Below, one piece after another: positions 37,342-44,582 of a stretch of DNA of 64,000 bases. The position numbers and the translations under genes are program-made. Below the pieces are notes generated by a model. That model saw only the letters and a program-made list of their open reading frames with translations. It was not told the DNA's origin and searched no databases. This DNA is from Cellulomonas sp. Root930 (GTDB lineage Bacteria; Actinomycetota; Actinomycetes; Actinomycetales; Cellulomonadaceae), in contig LMJI01000001.1 of the NCBI GenBank assembly GCA_001429255.1, positions 1,529,256 to 1,593,255 of the forward strand, given 5' to 3'. How positions within the stretch are numbered: position 1 is the stretch's first letter; every line of letters begins with the position of its first letter.

Positions 37342-37602
37342 GTGGACGTCCCGGTCAGCGCGCTGCGCGCAGAGCTCAGGCAGTGGATCGAGGCGGCGCG
37401 CGCCGGGGAGGACGTGGTGATCACCGAGCGCGGGATCCCCGTGGCCCGGCTCAGCGGCATCGAGTCGGCGGACCTGCTCAGCCGGCTCGAGCGCGACGGC
37501 CTGCTGACGCCGGCCACGACCACGCGGCCCACCGCCCGGTCGGGCGACCGGTCCGCCGCCAAGGGCGGGGTCTCGGACCTGGTCCGCCGGCTGCGCCGCT
37601 GA
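37342..37602 (+). CDS. Phd/YefM-type antitoxin, VapB-like
   Basis: An 86-residue protein with the Phd/YefM N-terminal fold (DVPVSALRAELRQWIEAARAGEDVVITERGIPVARL), which binds operator DNA, and an unstructured basic C-terminal half (TTTRPTARSGDRSAAKGG...LVRRLRR) that would wrap around the toxin. The toxin gene starts two bases after its stop. TACGGT ends six bases before the GTG, suggesting a leaderless transcript; no ribosome site is present. Confidence 0.85.
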   Translation: MDVPVSALRAELRQWIEAARAGEDVVITERGIPVARLSGIESADLLSRLERDGLLTPATTTRPTARSGDRSAAKGGVSDLVRRLRR

Positions 37603-37603
37603 G

Positions 37604-38023
37604 ATGGCGATCGTCTACCTGGACACCAGCGCGCTGGTGAAGCTCTGCGTCGCCGAGCCGGGGTCCGCTCTCGTCGCTGCGCTGTGGGACGGCGCCGACC
37701 TGGTGGTGACGTCCCGTCTGGCGGACGCCGAGGTGCGGGCGGTGCTCGCGGGTGGCCGTCGGGCGGGTCGCCTCGACGGGGAGGCCGCCGCGCAGGCGCT
37801 GGCCGCGTGGGAGCGGCTGTGGCCCGCGCTGCACGTGCTGGAGCTGCGGGACGTGGTGACCGAGGCGGCGGCCGCGCTGGTCGGCAGGCACCCGTTGCGT
37901 GCGGCCGACGCCCTGCACCTCGCGTCGGCGCTGCAGCTGCGGTCCCCGGACCTGGTCGTGGCGGCCTGGGACGACCACCTCGTCGCCGCGGCGCGGGCCG
38001 AGGGGCTGCTCGTGGTGCCGTGA
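37604..38023 (+). CDS. VapC-like PIN-domain toxin
   Basis: A 139-residue PIN-domain ribonuclease. Acidic metal ligands: D7 in YLDTSALVK, the glutamate in LADAEVRAVL and the aspartates in RAADALHLASAL and AAWDDHLVAAA. Such toxins cut RNA, often tRNA, unless held by the antitoxin encoded immediately upstream. The pair lies between a FUSC gene and a DUF2516 gene, in ordinary chromosomal context, with no mobile-element signs. Confidence 0.9.
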   Translation: MAIVYLDTSALVKLCVAEPGSALVAALWDGADLVVTSRLADAEVRAVLAGGRRAGRLDGEAAAQALAAWERLWPALHVLELRDVVTEAAAALVGRHPLRAADALHLASALQLRSPDLVVAAWDDHLVAAARAEGLLVVP

Positions 38024-38042
38024 CGTCTCGTAGGCTCACCCC

Positions 38043-38381
38043 GTGATCGCCAGCGCGCAGGTCGTCATCTTCTTCGTCTTCTACATCGCCATCTTCGGGC
38101 TGAGCCTGTGGGCGCTCATCGACCTGCTCCGGCGGCCCGCGAGCGCGTTCCCGCAGGCGGGCAAGCGGACCAAGGGCTTCTGGGGGGCGATCGTCGGTGT
38201 GGCCACGGCCGTCTCGTTCAGCGTGATCCCCATCCCGGGCGTGCCGCACCTGCCGTCGTTCCTGGCCCTGCTGGCCGCGGTGGGCGCCATCGTCTACCTC
38301 GTGGACGTCAAGCCGGCCGTCACGCCGTACTCGCGCCGTCGTGGCCCCCGAGGCCCGAGCGGTCCGTCCGGCGGCTGGTGA
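38043..38381 (+). CDS. DUF2516 membrane protein
   Basis: A 112-residue protein with three membrane helices (about 5-28, 45-62 and 68-86); the middle one starts [31 protein letters not shown] forms a basic tail. This matches the DUF2516 family of actinobacteria, with no known role. TAGGCT six bases before the GTG suggests a leaderless mRNA. The last bases overlap the asparaginase gene (GTGA). Confidence 0.82.
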   Translation: MIASAQVVIFFVFYIAIFGLSLWALIDLLRRPASAFPQAGKRTKGFWGAIVGVATAVSFSVIPIPGVPHLPSFLALLAAVGAIVYLVDVKPAVTPYSRRRGPRGPSGPSGGW

Positions 38382-39340
38382 GCGTGCCCGACATCGGCAC
38401 CCACGCGGTCCCGCTCGCGCGGGTGCTGCGCGGGGGGCTCGTCGAGTCCGTGCACGCCGGCCACGTGGTCGTCCTCGCGCCCGACGGGTCGGAGCGGCTG
38501 GTGCTCGGCGACGCCGACGGGACCCTCTGGGCGAGGTCCTCGCTCAAGCCGTTGCAGGCGGTCGCGATGCTCCGCGCGGGGCTGGACGTCGACGGCGCCA
38601 CGCTCGCGCTCGTGTGCGCCAGCCACAACGCCGAGCCGGGGCACCTCGACGTCGTCCGAGGTCTGCTGGCCGCTGCCGGGCTGGGTGCCGACGACCTGCG
38701 GAACACCCCCGACTGGCCGCTGGACGCCGACTCCGCGTGGCAGTGGCGCGCGGACGGGCACGGCACCGAGCCGCTCACGCAGAACTGCTCGGGCAAGCAC
38801 GCGGGCATGCTGGCCACGTGCGTCGCGGCCGGCTGGTCCACGGACGGGTACCTCGATCCCGAGCACCCCCTGCAGCTGTCCACCCGGGCCGTGATCGGAG
38901 AGCTGACCGGCGTCCCGGTGGAGCTGGCGACGGTCGACGGCTGCGGTGCCCCGCTGTTCTCCACGACGCTGCGCGGGCTGGCCCGGTCGTTCGCGCGCCT
39001 GGCGTCGGGCGACGGGCTCGAGGCGCGCGTGGGGAGGGCGATGTCCGCGCACCCCTGGCACGTCGCGGGGACCGGCCGGGACGCCACCCGGTTCATGGAA
39101 GCGGTCCCCGGGCTCGTGGCCAAGGACGGCGCCGACGGGGTCTACGCGGCCGGTCTGCCCGACGGCGGGGCGGTGGCGGTGAAGATCCTCGACGGCTCGG
39201 CGCGCCCGAGGCCGGCCGTCCTCGCCGCTGCCCTGGTGGTGGCCGGCGTCGACCCCGCGCTGGTCGAGCCCGTCGGGCTCACGCCCGTGCTGGGCCACGG
39301 TGCCCCGGTGGGCGAGGTCGTCGCGGCCTTCGGCACATGA
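38378..39340 (+). CDS. Asparaginase (thermolabile, PF06089 type)
   Basis: A 320-residue protein of the asparaginase family found in Rhizobium and actinobacteria, unrelated to AnsA/AnsB. Motifs: [31 protein letters not shown] and [17 protein letters not shown], all with conserved serines, cysteine and lysine proposed for catalysis; [17 protein letters not shown] is another family block. It releases ammonia from asparagine. GTG at 38378 overlaps the DUF2516 stop; a second GTG two codons later is also possible. Coupled to dtd by ATGA. Confidence 0.9.
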   Translation: MSVPDIGTHAVPLARVLRGGLVESVHAGHVVVLAPDGSERLVLGDADGTLWARSSLKPLQAVAMLRAGLDVDGATLALVCASHNAEPGHLDVVRGLLAAAGLGADDLRNTPDWPLDADSAWQWRADGHGTEPLTQNCSGKHAGMLATCVAAGWSTDGYLDPEHPLQLSTRAVIGELTGVPVELATVDGCGAPLFSTTLRGLARSFARLASGDGLEARVGRAMSAHPWHVAGTGRDATRFMEAVPGLVAKDGADGVYAAGLPDGGAVAVKILDGSARPRPAVLAAALVVAGVDPALVEPVGLTPVLGHGAPVGEVVAAFGT

Positions 39341-39774
39341 GGGCGGTGGTCCAGCGCGTCACGCGCGCGTCGGTCACGGTCGACGGGATCGTCGTCGGCG
39401 CGATCGACCGGCCCGGTCTCGTCGCGCTGGTCGGGGTGACGCCGGGGGACGGGGCCGCGCAGGTCGAGCTGATCGCGCGCAAGATCGCGGAGCTGCGCAT
39501 CCTGCGTGACGAGCAGTGCGCGGTCGACGTCGGTGCTCCGGTGCTCGTGGTCAGCCAGTTCACGCTCTACGCCGACACCCGCAAGGGCCGCCGGCCCACG
39601 TGGAACGCCGCCGCACCCGGTCCGGTGGCGCAGCCGCTGGTGGACGCGGTCGTCGACGCGCTGCGCGCCCGCGGGCTGGAGGTGGCCACCGGGGTGTTCG
39701 GCGCGGACATGGCCGTCGAGCTGGTCAACGACGGCCCGGTGACGATCCTGCTGGAGTCCGTGCCCGACGCCTGA
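39337..39774 (+). CDS. dtd: D-aminoacyl-tRNA deacylase
   Basis: A 145-residue proofreading enzyme that removes D-amino acids (and glycine from tRNA-Ala) from mischarged t[20 protein letters not shown] is the usual start, SQFTLYAD the SQxTL motif and [11 protein letters not shown] the Gly-cisPro motif at the chiral gate. The length is standard. The ATG overlaps the asparaginase stop by ATGA. Confidence 0.95.
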   Translation: MRAVVQRVTRASVTVDGIVVGAIDRPGLVALVGVTPGDGAAQVELIARKIAELRILRDEQCAVDVGAPVLVVSQFTLYADTRKGRRPTWNAAAPGPVAQPLVDAVVDALRARGLEVATGVFGADMAVELVNDGPVTILLESVPDA

Positions 39775-39778
39775 CGCG

Positions 39779-40417
39779 CTAGATGTGCCCGCAGTCGGTG
39801 GTCACGACGCTCATCAGCTCGAGCCCGGTCGGCGCGGCGGGTGGGTCGACCACGGCCGGGTCCGCGCCGTCGACGAACGTCACCCCGAAGCCGTCGCGGC
39901 AGAACCCCCCGGCGTTCTCCGCCCGCCACCCCGACGCCACGAGGCCCGCGCCCACCTCCGACTGGGCGGCGCCCGGATCCGGCACGGCGTACAGGTGGAC
40001 CACCCGCGAGCACTCCTGCATGCACAGGGCGTTCTCGACGCTCGCCGTGGTCATCAGCTGCGCCCCGGTCGCGACCGGGAGGGACGCCCCGACGCTCGTC
40101 ATGCGGGCGAGGCTCGGACCGCCGAGCGTGCCGAGCGCCAGCCCGAGCCCGAGCAGGACCACGGCCGAACCGGCCATGATCGCCCATCGCCGGCGTGCCG
40201 CCCGGACGACGAGCCACGTCGGGGCGAGCGCGGTGAGCATCGCGACGACGGCCACCAGCCAGTCGGACGACCTGCCCGCGGTCCCGGTGACGAGCAGCAC
40301 GGCGGCGATCGCGAAGGTCCAGGCAGCCCACAGGACGAGCAGCCCGACAGCGCGGGCGACCCATCGGGGGTTCGCGTGCTGGTCCGACGGGAACAGGTCG
40401 GCAGAGGTGGTCGTCAC
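39779..40417 (-). CDS. Membrane protein with cysteine-rich outer domain, unknown
   Basis: A 212-residue protein: helices at about 20-45, 50-70 and 78-98, then an outer domain of about 110 residues with four cysteines (ALCMQECSR, GGFCRDG, TTDCGHI) that could form two disulfides. There is no recognisable family. It is convergent with dtd across four bases. The start GTG at 40417 opens toward the gene-free region 40418-41239. Confidence 0.65.
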   Translation of the reverse strand: MTTTSADLFPSDQHANPRWVARAVGLLVLWAAWTFAIAAVLLVTGTAGRSSDWLVAVVAMLTALAPTWLVVRAARRRWAIMAGSAVVLLGLGLALGTLGGPSLARMTSVGASLPVATGAQLMTTASVENALCMQECSRVVHLYAVPDPGAAQSEVGAGLVASGWRAENAGGFCRDGFGVTFVDGADPAVVDPPAAPTGLELMSVVTTDCGHI

Positions 40418-40512
40418 GGCATGCCCTCCCTGGCCGCAGCGCCGCGGCCGTGGTGATCTGGACTCACCGCCCGCGGAGGGCCGGCACCCCGAACGGTCGT
40501 GTCACACGGAGA

Positions 40513-40543
40513 GGGCCCCTCGGAGTAAGCGTCCGAGGGGCCC
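40513..40543. repeat. Hairpin element, copy 1
   Basis: Perfect 12-bp arms (GGGCCCCTCGGA and its complement) around loop GTAAGCG. The same core, loop included, occurs at 41203-41235. Flanking bases also resemble (CTACCGTGTTCGC after copy 1, TTACCCATGTCCGC after copy 2), so the shared element is about 50 bp and duplicated, not two independent terminators. Confidence 0.85.
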
Positions 40544-41202
40544 TACCGTGTTCGCAGGTCTTCCGTCTCCGGCGGACCGGGGACCGACGCCGCGCTGACG
40601 GTGCGGCTACGTCCCGTCACCCCGGTTCGCCACCGGCATGGTCACCCCGAGGGGTTCCGACGCCTGTGGCCCGCCGTGGGCGGGACGACTGCGAGCAACC
40701 AACCGGCGCCTTGACGACCCCCGCGTCGTCATCCGCGGGTCGTCGTGTTGCCACGACGATGTGGTCGTCCGTTCTCCGGTCGGCCCGACATCCACAGCCT
40801 GTCCCCACCGGCGCCACCTCCCCGAAGGGCGTTCTGCGCCGCCTGCTCGCGTCCCCGAAGGGGCTCGTGCGTCGAGGTTCCGGTCCTGTCCGAGCGATCG
40901 TCGACCCGGTCCACGTGGACTCCGAAGAGCCCACCTGACCTGCGGTTTCAGTCGACCCGGGTGGGGTCCTTCACCTGCGGTTCTCGATCTGTCGATCTCG
41001 ATGTGAGATTTCTAGTCCTCCAGGGGAAGGGGCCACAAGGGCTTCCTGGACCTTTCTTTGTCCACCGCTGTGCCCACAACCTTGTCCACAGGTTCACCTG
41101 CGGAAACATCCGGTTAACACAGGGCTGTGGACAGAATTTGTGGACGAGCCGCGTGTCGTTCACCCGTCCGCGCACACCCGCCTTGTAGCCTGAGCACCGG
41201 TG
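40544..41202. other. Gene-free region with DnaA-box-like nonamers
   Basis: No supported gene: frames present have no family-like sequence. The right part (about 40940-41190) is AT-richer than the rest. Nonamers close to TTGTCCACA lie at 41058 (TTGTCCACC), 41082 (exact), and reversed at 41126-41134 and 41139-41147 (8 of 9 each). A weaker one is at 40788. The phrase ACCTGCGG occurs three times (around 40940, 40973, 41097). Confidence 0.6.
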
Positions 41203-41235
41203 AAGGCCCCTCGGAGTAAGCGTCCGAGGGGCCTT
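41203..41235 (+). repeat. Hairpin element, copy 2, overlapping macrodomain gene leader
   Basis: 13-bp perfect arms (AAGGCCCCTCGGA and complement) around the same GTAAGCG loop as copy 1. Its right arm contains GAGGGG, the only candidate ribosome site for the ATG at 41240, so folding would hide it. A TAGCCT -10-like box lies at 41186-41191 just before. Confidence 0.75.
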
Positions 41236-41239
41236 ACCC

Positions 41240-41782
41240 ATGTCCGCGAGTCATGATGGCCGGGTGCTGATCGAGGCGGTCCGGGGCGACATCACGACGC
41301 AGGACGTCGACGTCGTCGTCAACGCGGCGAACTCGTCCCTGCTCGGCGGTGGGGGCGTGGACGGTGCGATCCACGCCGCCGCCGGTCCGGAGCTGCTGGC
41401 GGCGTGCCGGGAGCTGCGGCGGACCACGCTGCCCGACGGGCTGCCCGTGGGCGACGCCGTCGCGACCCCCGGGTTCCGGCTCCCCGCGCGGTGGGTGGTG
41501 CACACGGTCGGGCCCAACCGGCACGCCGGGCAGACCGATCCCGCCCTGCTCGCGTCGTGCTTCTCGCGGTCGCTGGAGCTCGTGCGCCGGCTCGGTGCGC
41601 GCACCGTCGCGTTCCCCGCCGTGAGCGCCGGCGTCTACGGCTGGGCGGTCGAGGAGGTCGCGGAGGTCGCCGTCAGGGCGGTGCGCGACCACGGAGACGC
41701 TCCCGGCGTCGACCTCGTGCGGTTCGTGCTCTTCTCCCCGCGGGCGCTGGAGGCCTTCCGGACGGTGCTCGACGCCCGCTAG
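41240..41782 (+). CDS. Macrodomain protein (O-acetyl-ADP-ribose deacetylase type)
   Basis: A 180-residue macrodomain. VNAANSSLLGGGGVDGAIHAAAG is the ADP-ribose-binding loop with catalytic-type residues, and GARTVAFPAVSAGVYGWAVEEVAEVAV the phosphate loop. Proteins like this (YmdB/MacroD-like) remove ADP-ribose or acetyl groups from ADP-ribose. The ATG at 41240 gives a short lead; an in-frame GTG at 41264 would remove it and free the start from the hairpin element just upstream. The PIG-L gene follows after ten bases. Confidence 0.9.
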   Translation: MSASHDGRVLIEAVRGDITTQDVDVVVNAANSSLLGGGGVDGAIHAAAGPELLAACRELRRTTLPDGLPVGDAVATPGFRLPARWVVHTVGPNRHAGQTDPALLASCFSRSLELVRRLGARTVAFPAVSAGVYGWAVEEVAEVAVRAVRDHGDAPGVDLVRFVLFSPRALEAFRTVLDAR

Positions 41783-41792
41783 CGTCGCGACC

Positions 41793-42545
41793 ATGCCCGA
41801 GCTGCTGCCGGCGCTGCCGGATACCGAGTTCCGCCGCGTGCTGTGCGTCGTGGCCCACCCCGACGACGTGGAGTACGGCACCTCCTCCGCGGTGGCCGTC
41901 TGGACGGCACGCGGGGTCGAGGTCGCCTACCTGGTGCTCACCCGCGGGGAGGCCGGCATGGACGCGTCGCCGCCGGACCGCACCCGCGAGGTCCGCACCC
42001 GCGAGCAGGTCACCGGGTCCGCCGCGGTGGGCGTCACGGGCGTGCGGTTCCTGGAGCACCCCGACGGTGTGCTCGAGTACGGGCTGCCACTGCGGCGGGA
42101 CATCGCCCGGCGCATCCGGGAGTACCGGCCCGACGTGGTGCTCACCGGGTCGTGGGAGGTCGAGTTCGTGGCCGGGCTCAACATGGCCGACCACCGCGTC
42201 GCCGGCCTGGCCACGCTCGACGCGGTGCGCGACGCCGGCAACCGGTGGGTGTTCACCGAGCTGCTGGACGACGACGCCCTCGAGCCCTGGCAGGTGCGCT
42301 GGCTGCTGGTGGGCGGCGACCCCCGGCCGACGCACGGCGTGGACGTGACCGGCGACGCGCTGCAGGCCGGGATCGCGTCGCTGGAGGCCCACGCCGAGTA
42401 CCTCGCCGGGCTGCCCGGGCACCCCGCTCCCCGGGACATGCTCCCGATGATCGCGGGCATGCAGGGACGCGCGATGGGGGTCGAGCACGCCGTCCTGTTC
42501 CGCGCCTACGACCTGCAGGCACCGCCGTCGATGATCGGCGACTGA
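41793..42545 (+). CDS. PIG-L family deacetylase
   Basis: A 250-residue zinc N-deacetylase (LmbE-like). The metal motif is AHPDDVEYG near residue 21, RTREQVTGSAAVGVTGVRFL follows, and a later histidine in MADHRVAG completes zinc binding. Related enzymes act in mycothiol synthesis (MshB, Mca) and on other N-acetyl glycosides; this one cannot be assigned to mycothiol with confidence. TAGCGT seven bases before the ATG suggests leaderless expression. The stop abuts that of the convergent DUF7144 gene. Confidence 0.88.
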   Translation: MPELLPALPDTEFRRVLCVVAHPDDVEYGTSSAVAVWTARGVEVAYLVLTRGEAGMDASPPDRTREVRTREQVTGSAAVGVTGVRFLEHPDGVLEYGLPLRRDIARRIREYRPDVVLTGSWEVEFVAGLNMADHRVAGLATLDAVRDAGNRWVFTELLDDDALEPWQVRWLLVGGDPRPTHGVDVTGDALQAGIASLEAHAEYLAGLPGHPAPRDMLPMIAGMQGRAMGVEHAVLFRAYDLQAPPSMIGD

Positions 42546-42938
42546 CTACCTGGTGATGTCGCGGCCGTGGGCCGTCAGCGCCCAGATCACGAACACGTTC
42601 AGCGCGATGACGATGACGCTCCAGACCGGGTAGTACGGCAGCCACAGGAAGTTGAGCAGGGCACTGAGGGCAGCCAGGAACACCGCGATGCTGCGCGCCC
42701 ACACCGCTCCCGTGAGCAGGAAGTACCCGGCCACGGCGACGACGATCCCGGTGATCAGGTGGATCCAGCCCCACGTCGTCACGTCGAACGAGAACGTCCA
42801 CTCCGGACCGACCACGTAGAGCGTGTCACCGAGCAGGGCGACCAGGCCCTCGACGGCCTGGAAGGTCCCGATGAGCAGCATGAGGACCGCGGCGAAGACG
42901 GTCAGTCCCACCGCGAACGAGTTCCGGGTCTCAGTCAT
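42546..42938 (-). CDS. DUF7144-type four-helix membrane protein
   Basis: A 130-residue protein with four membrane helices (about 10-33, 55-75, 80-98 and 102-122). WTFSFDVTTWGWIHLITGIVVAVAGYFLL is the conserved family stretch. Function unknown. GGAAGGAC precedes the ATG. It is the last gene of a minus-strand run P-type ATPase - MFS - this gene, with gaps of 15 and 33 bases. Confidence 0.82.
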   Translation of the reverse strand: MTETRNSFAVGLTVFAAVLMLLIGTFQAVEGLVALLGDTLYVVGPEWTFSFDVTTWGWIHLITGIVVAVAGYFLLTGAVWARSIAVFLAALSALLNFLWLPYYPVWSVIVIALNVFVIWALTAHGRDITR

Positions 42939-42971
42939 GTCTGTCCTTCCGAAGGAGGGGCGTTGCCTGTC

Positions 42972-44567
42972 TCATCCCCAGACCGCGGCCTCGACGGGTG
43001 CGGCTGGTGGCGCGTAGGGGAGCCTGGCCATGCGGAACGAGACCAGCAGGCCGGCGAGCGCGGCGACCAGCGGGACGAGCATGGCGATCTGCAGGGCGAG
43101 CGGCCGGGCCTCGGTGTTGATCCGGATGATCTCGTCCTGCGTCTCCTCCGGCTGGTCGGCGAGCAGCTCCTCGAGCTGCGTGGTGCTCACCACCTGCACG
43201 TCGCGCTCGAGCGCCTGCGCGACCTGCGTCTGCTCGGAGGCGTCGAGCACCGTGCTCTCGGACGTCATCGACGTGAAGATCGTCGAGAGCGCGGCCAGCA
43301 GGATCGCGCCCGCGAACGCCAGGCCGAAGGACAGCCCGAACGAGCCGGCGGCGGAGTTGATCCCCGCGGCCTCGCTGACGCGTTCCTCGGAGATCGGCGC
43401 CAGCGTGTAGTTGTTCAGCTGCGACACCAGCAGGCCCAGCCCGGACCCGGCGACGAGCAGCGGGACCACCAGCCACCAGCCGGAGTCCGCCCGCGGCACG
43501 ACGAGGATCACGGCGGCGACGCCCACGAGCAGGAGCGTGAACCCCCACCGGATGATGCCGCTCGGGTTGCGGGTGCCGGCCTTCTTCCCCGCGACGAGCG
43601 CGACGGCGAACATGCTCAGCGACAGCGGTGCGATCGACAGGCCGGCCCCCATCGCGCTGTACTCCAGCACCACCTGCAGGTAGATGGGCAGCGCGATCAT
43701 GGTGCCGCCGAGGGCGATCTGCTGGAGGGACTGCTCGGTGATCCCGAACCGGAACACCTTGGAGGCGAACAGGTCGGGGTCGATCAGGGTCGGCTGCGCC
43801 AGCCGCCTGCGCCGGCGGAGCCACACGACCAGCGAGCCGAGCGCCACGACGCCGACGGCCAGGATCGCGGCCACCGACTCGCCACCCTCCTGCCAGACCA
43901 GGATGCCGAGCACGACGCCGCCCATGCCGAGCACCGAGAGCACGGCACCGACACCGTCGATGTGGCGCGATCCCGTGTACGGGACGTCCTTGACCAGGCG
44001 GATCCCCGAGAGCACGACGGCGATGATCACGACCTCGAGCAGGAACGCCAGCCGCCAGGACAGGTACGTGGTGATGAACCCGCCGAGCAAGGGGCCGACC
44101 GCCGCCGCGATCGCCGCGGCCGCGCCGACCAGGGCGAACGCCTTGCGCTGGGCCGCACCGGCGAAGTTGCCGTGGATGAGCGACTGCATCGCCGGCAGGA
44201 GCAGCGAGGCACCGAGCCCGCCGATGACGGCCCAGAAGACGACGATGGCCGCCAGGCTCTGCGCGAGGGTCATGGCCAGGGCACCGACGGCGTAGGCGAG
44301 CAGGCCCACCACGTAGGCCCTCTTGCGGCCGAACAGGTCGCCGATCTTGCTGCCGATGAGGATGAACGCGGCCGAGACCAGCGCCTCGAGGGCGATCGCG
44401 GACTGCACCCCGCTGACGGTCGTGTCGAGGTCGCGGACCACGGCCGAGATGGAGACGTTCATCAGCGACGTGTCCACCACGAGGACGAACATCGCCATCG
44501 CCAGCAGGATGGCGAGTCGGGGGTTCCCCGCGGACGCTGCGGTGTCGCCCTCCGGTGTGGTGGTCAT
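42972..44567 (-). CDS. MFS drug-type transporter, 14-helix DHA2 family
   Basis: A 531-residue transporter with 14 hydrophobic segments. Family motifs: DTSLMNVSISAV (motif D1), GSKIGDLFGRKRAYVVG (motif A) and GPLLGGFI (motif C). The region between about residues 445 and 490 (SESTVLDASEQTQVAQALERDVQVVSTTQLEELLADQ) is an unusually long extracytoplasmic helical loop before the last helix. Likely a proton-coupled efflux pump. It starts 15 bp after the P-type ATPase stop and is probably in its operon. Confidence 0.88.
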   Translation of the reverse strand: MTTTPEGDTAASAGNPRLAILLAMAMFVLVVDTSLMNVSISAVVRDLDTTVSGVQSAIALEALVSAAFILIGSKIGDLFGRKRAYVVGLLAYAVGALAMTLAQSLAAIVVFWAVIGGLGASLLLPAMQSLIHGNFAGAAQRKAFALVGAAAAIAAAVGPLLGGFITTYLSWRLAFLLEVVIIAVVLSGIRLVKDVPYTGSRHIDGVGAVLSVLGMGGVVLGILVWQEGGESVAAILAVGVVALGSLVVWLRRRRRLAQPTLIDPDLFASKVFRFGITEQSLQQIALGGTMIALPIYLQVVLEYSAMGAGLSIAPLSLSMFAVALVAGKKAGTRNPSGIIRWGFTLLLVGVAAVILVVPRADSGWWLVVPLLVAGSGLGLLVSQLNNYTLAPISEERVSEAAGINSAAGSFGLSFGLAFAGAILLAALSTIFTSMTSESTVLDASEQTQVAQALERDVQVVSTTQLEELLADQPEETQDEIIRINTEARPLALQIAMLVPLVAALAGLLVSFRMARLPYAPPAAPVEAAVWG

Positions 44568-44582
44568 GTGGATCCCCTCGTC

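Noticed and set aside
37342-38023. VapBC-like pair as evidence for a mobile island
   Set aside because: Flanks are ordinary conserved genes, with no integrase, tRNA attachment site or direct repeats around it.
41058-41147. Chromosomal origin oriC
   Set aside because: Only four or five boxes, no dnaA, dnaN or rpmH gene nearby, and no extended AT-rich unwinding element; at most an accessory DnaA-binding site.
40450-41188. Several open frames in the gene-free region (for example 40450-40938 and 40745-41188)
   Set aside because: Arg/Pro/Ser-rich composition, no ribosome sites and no recognisable domains.
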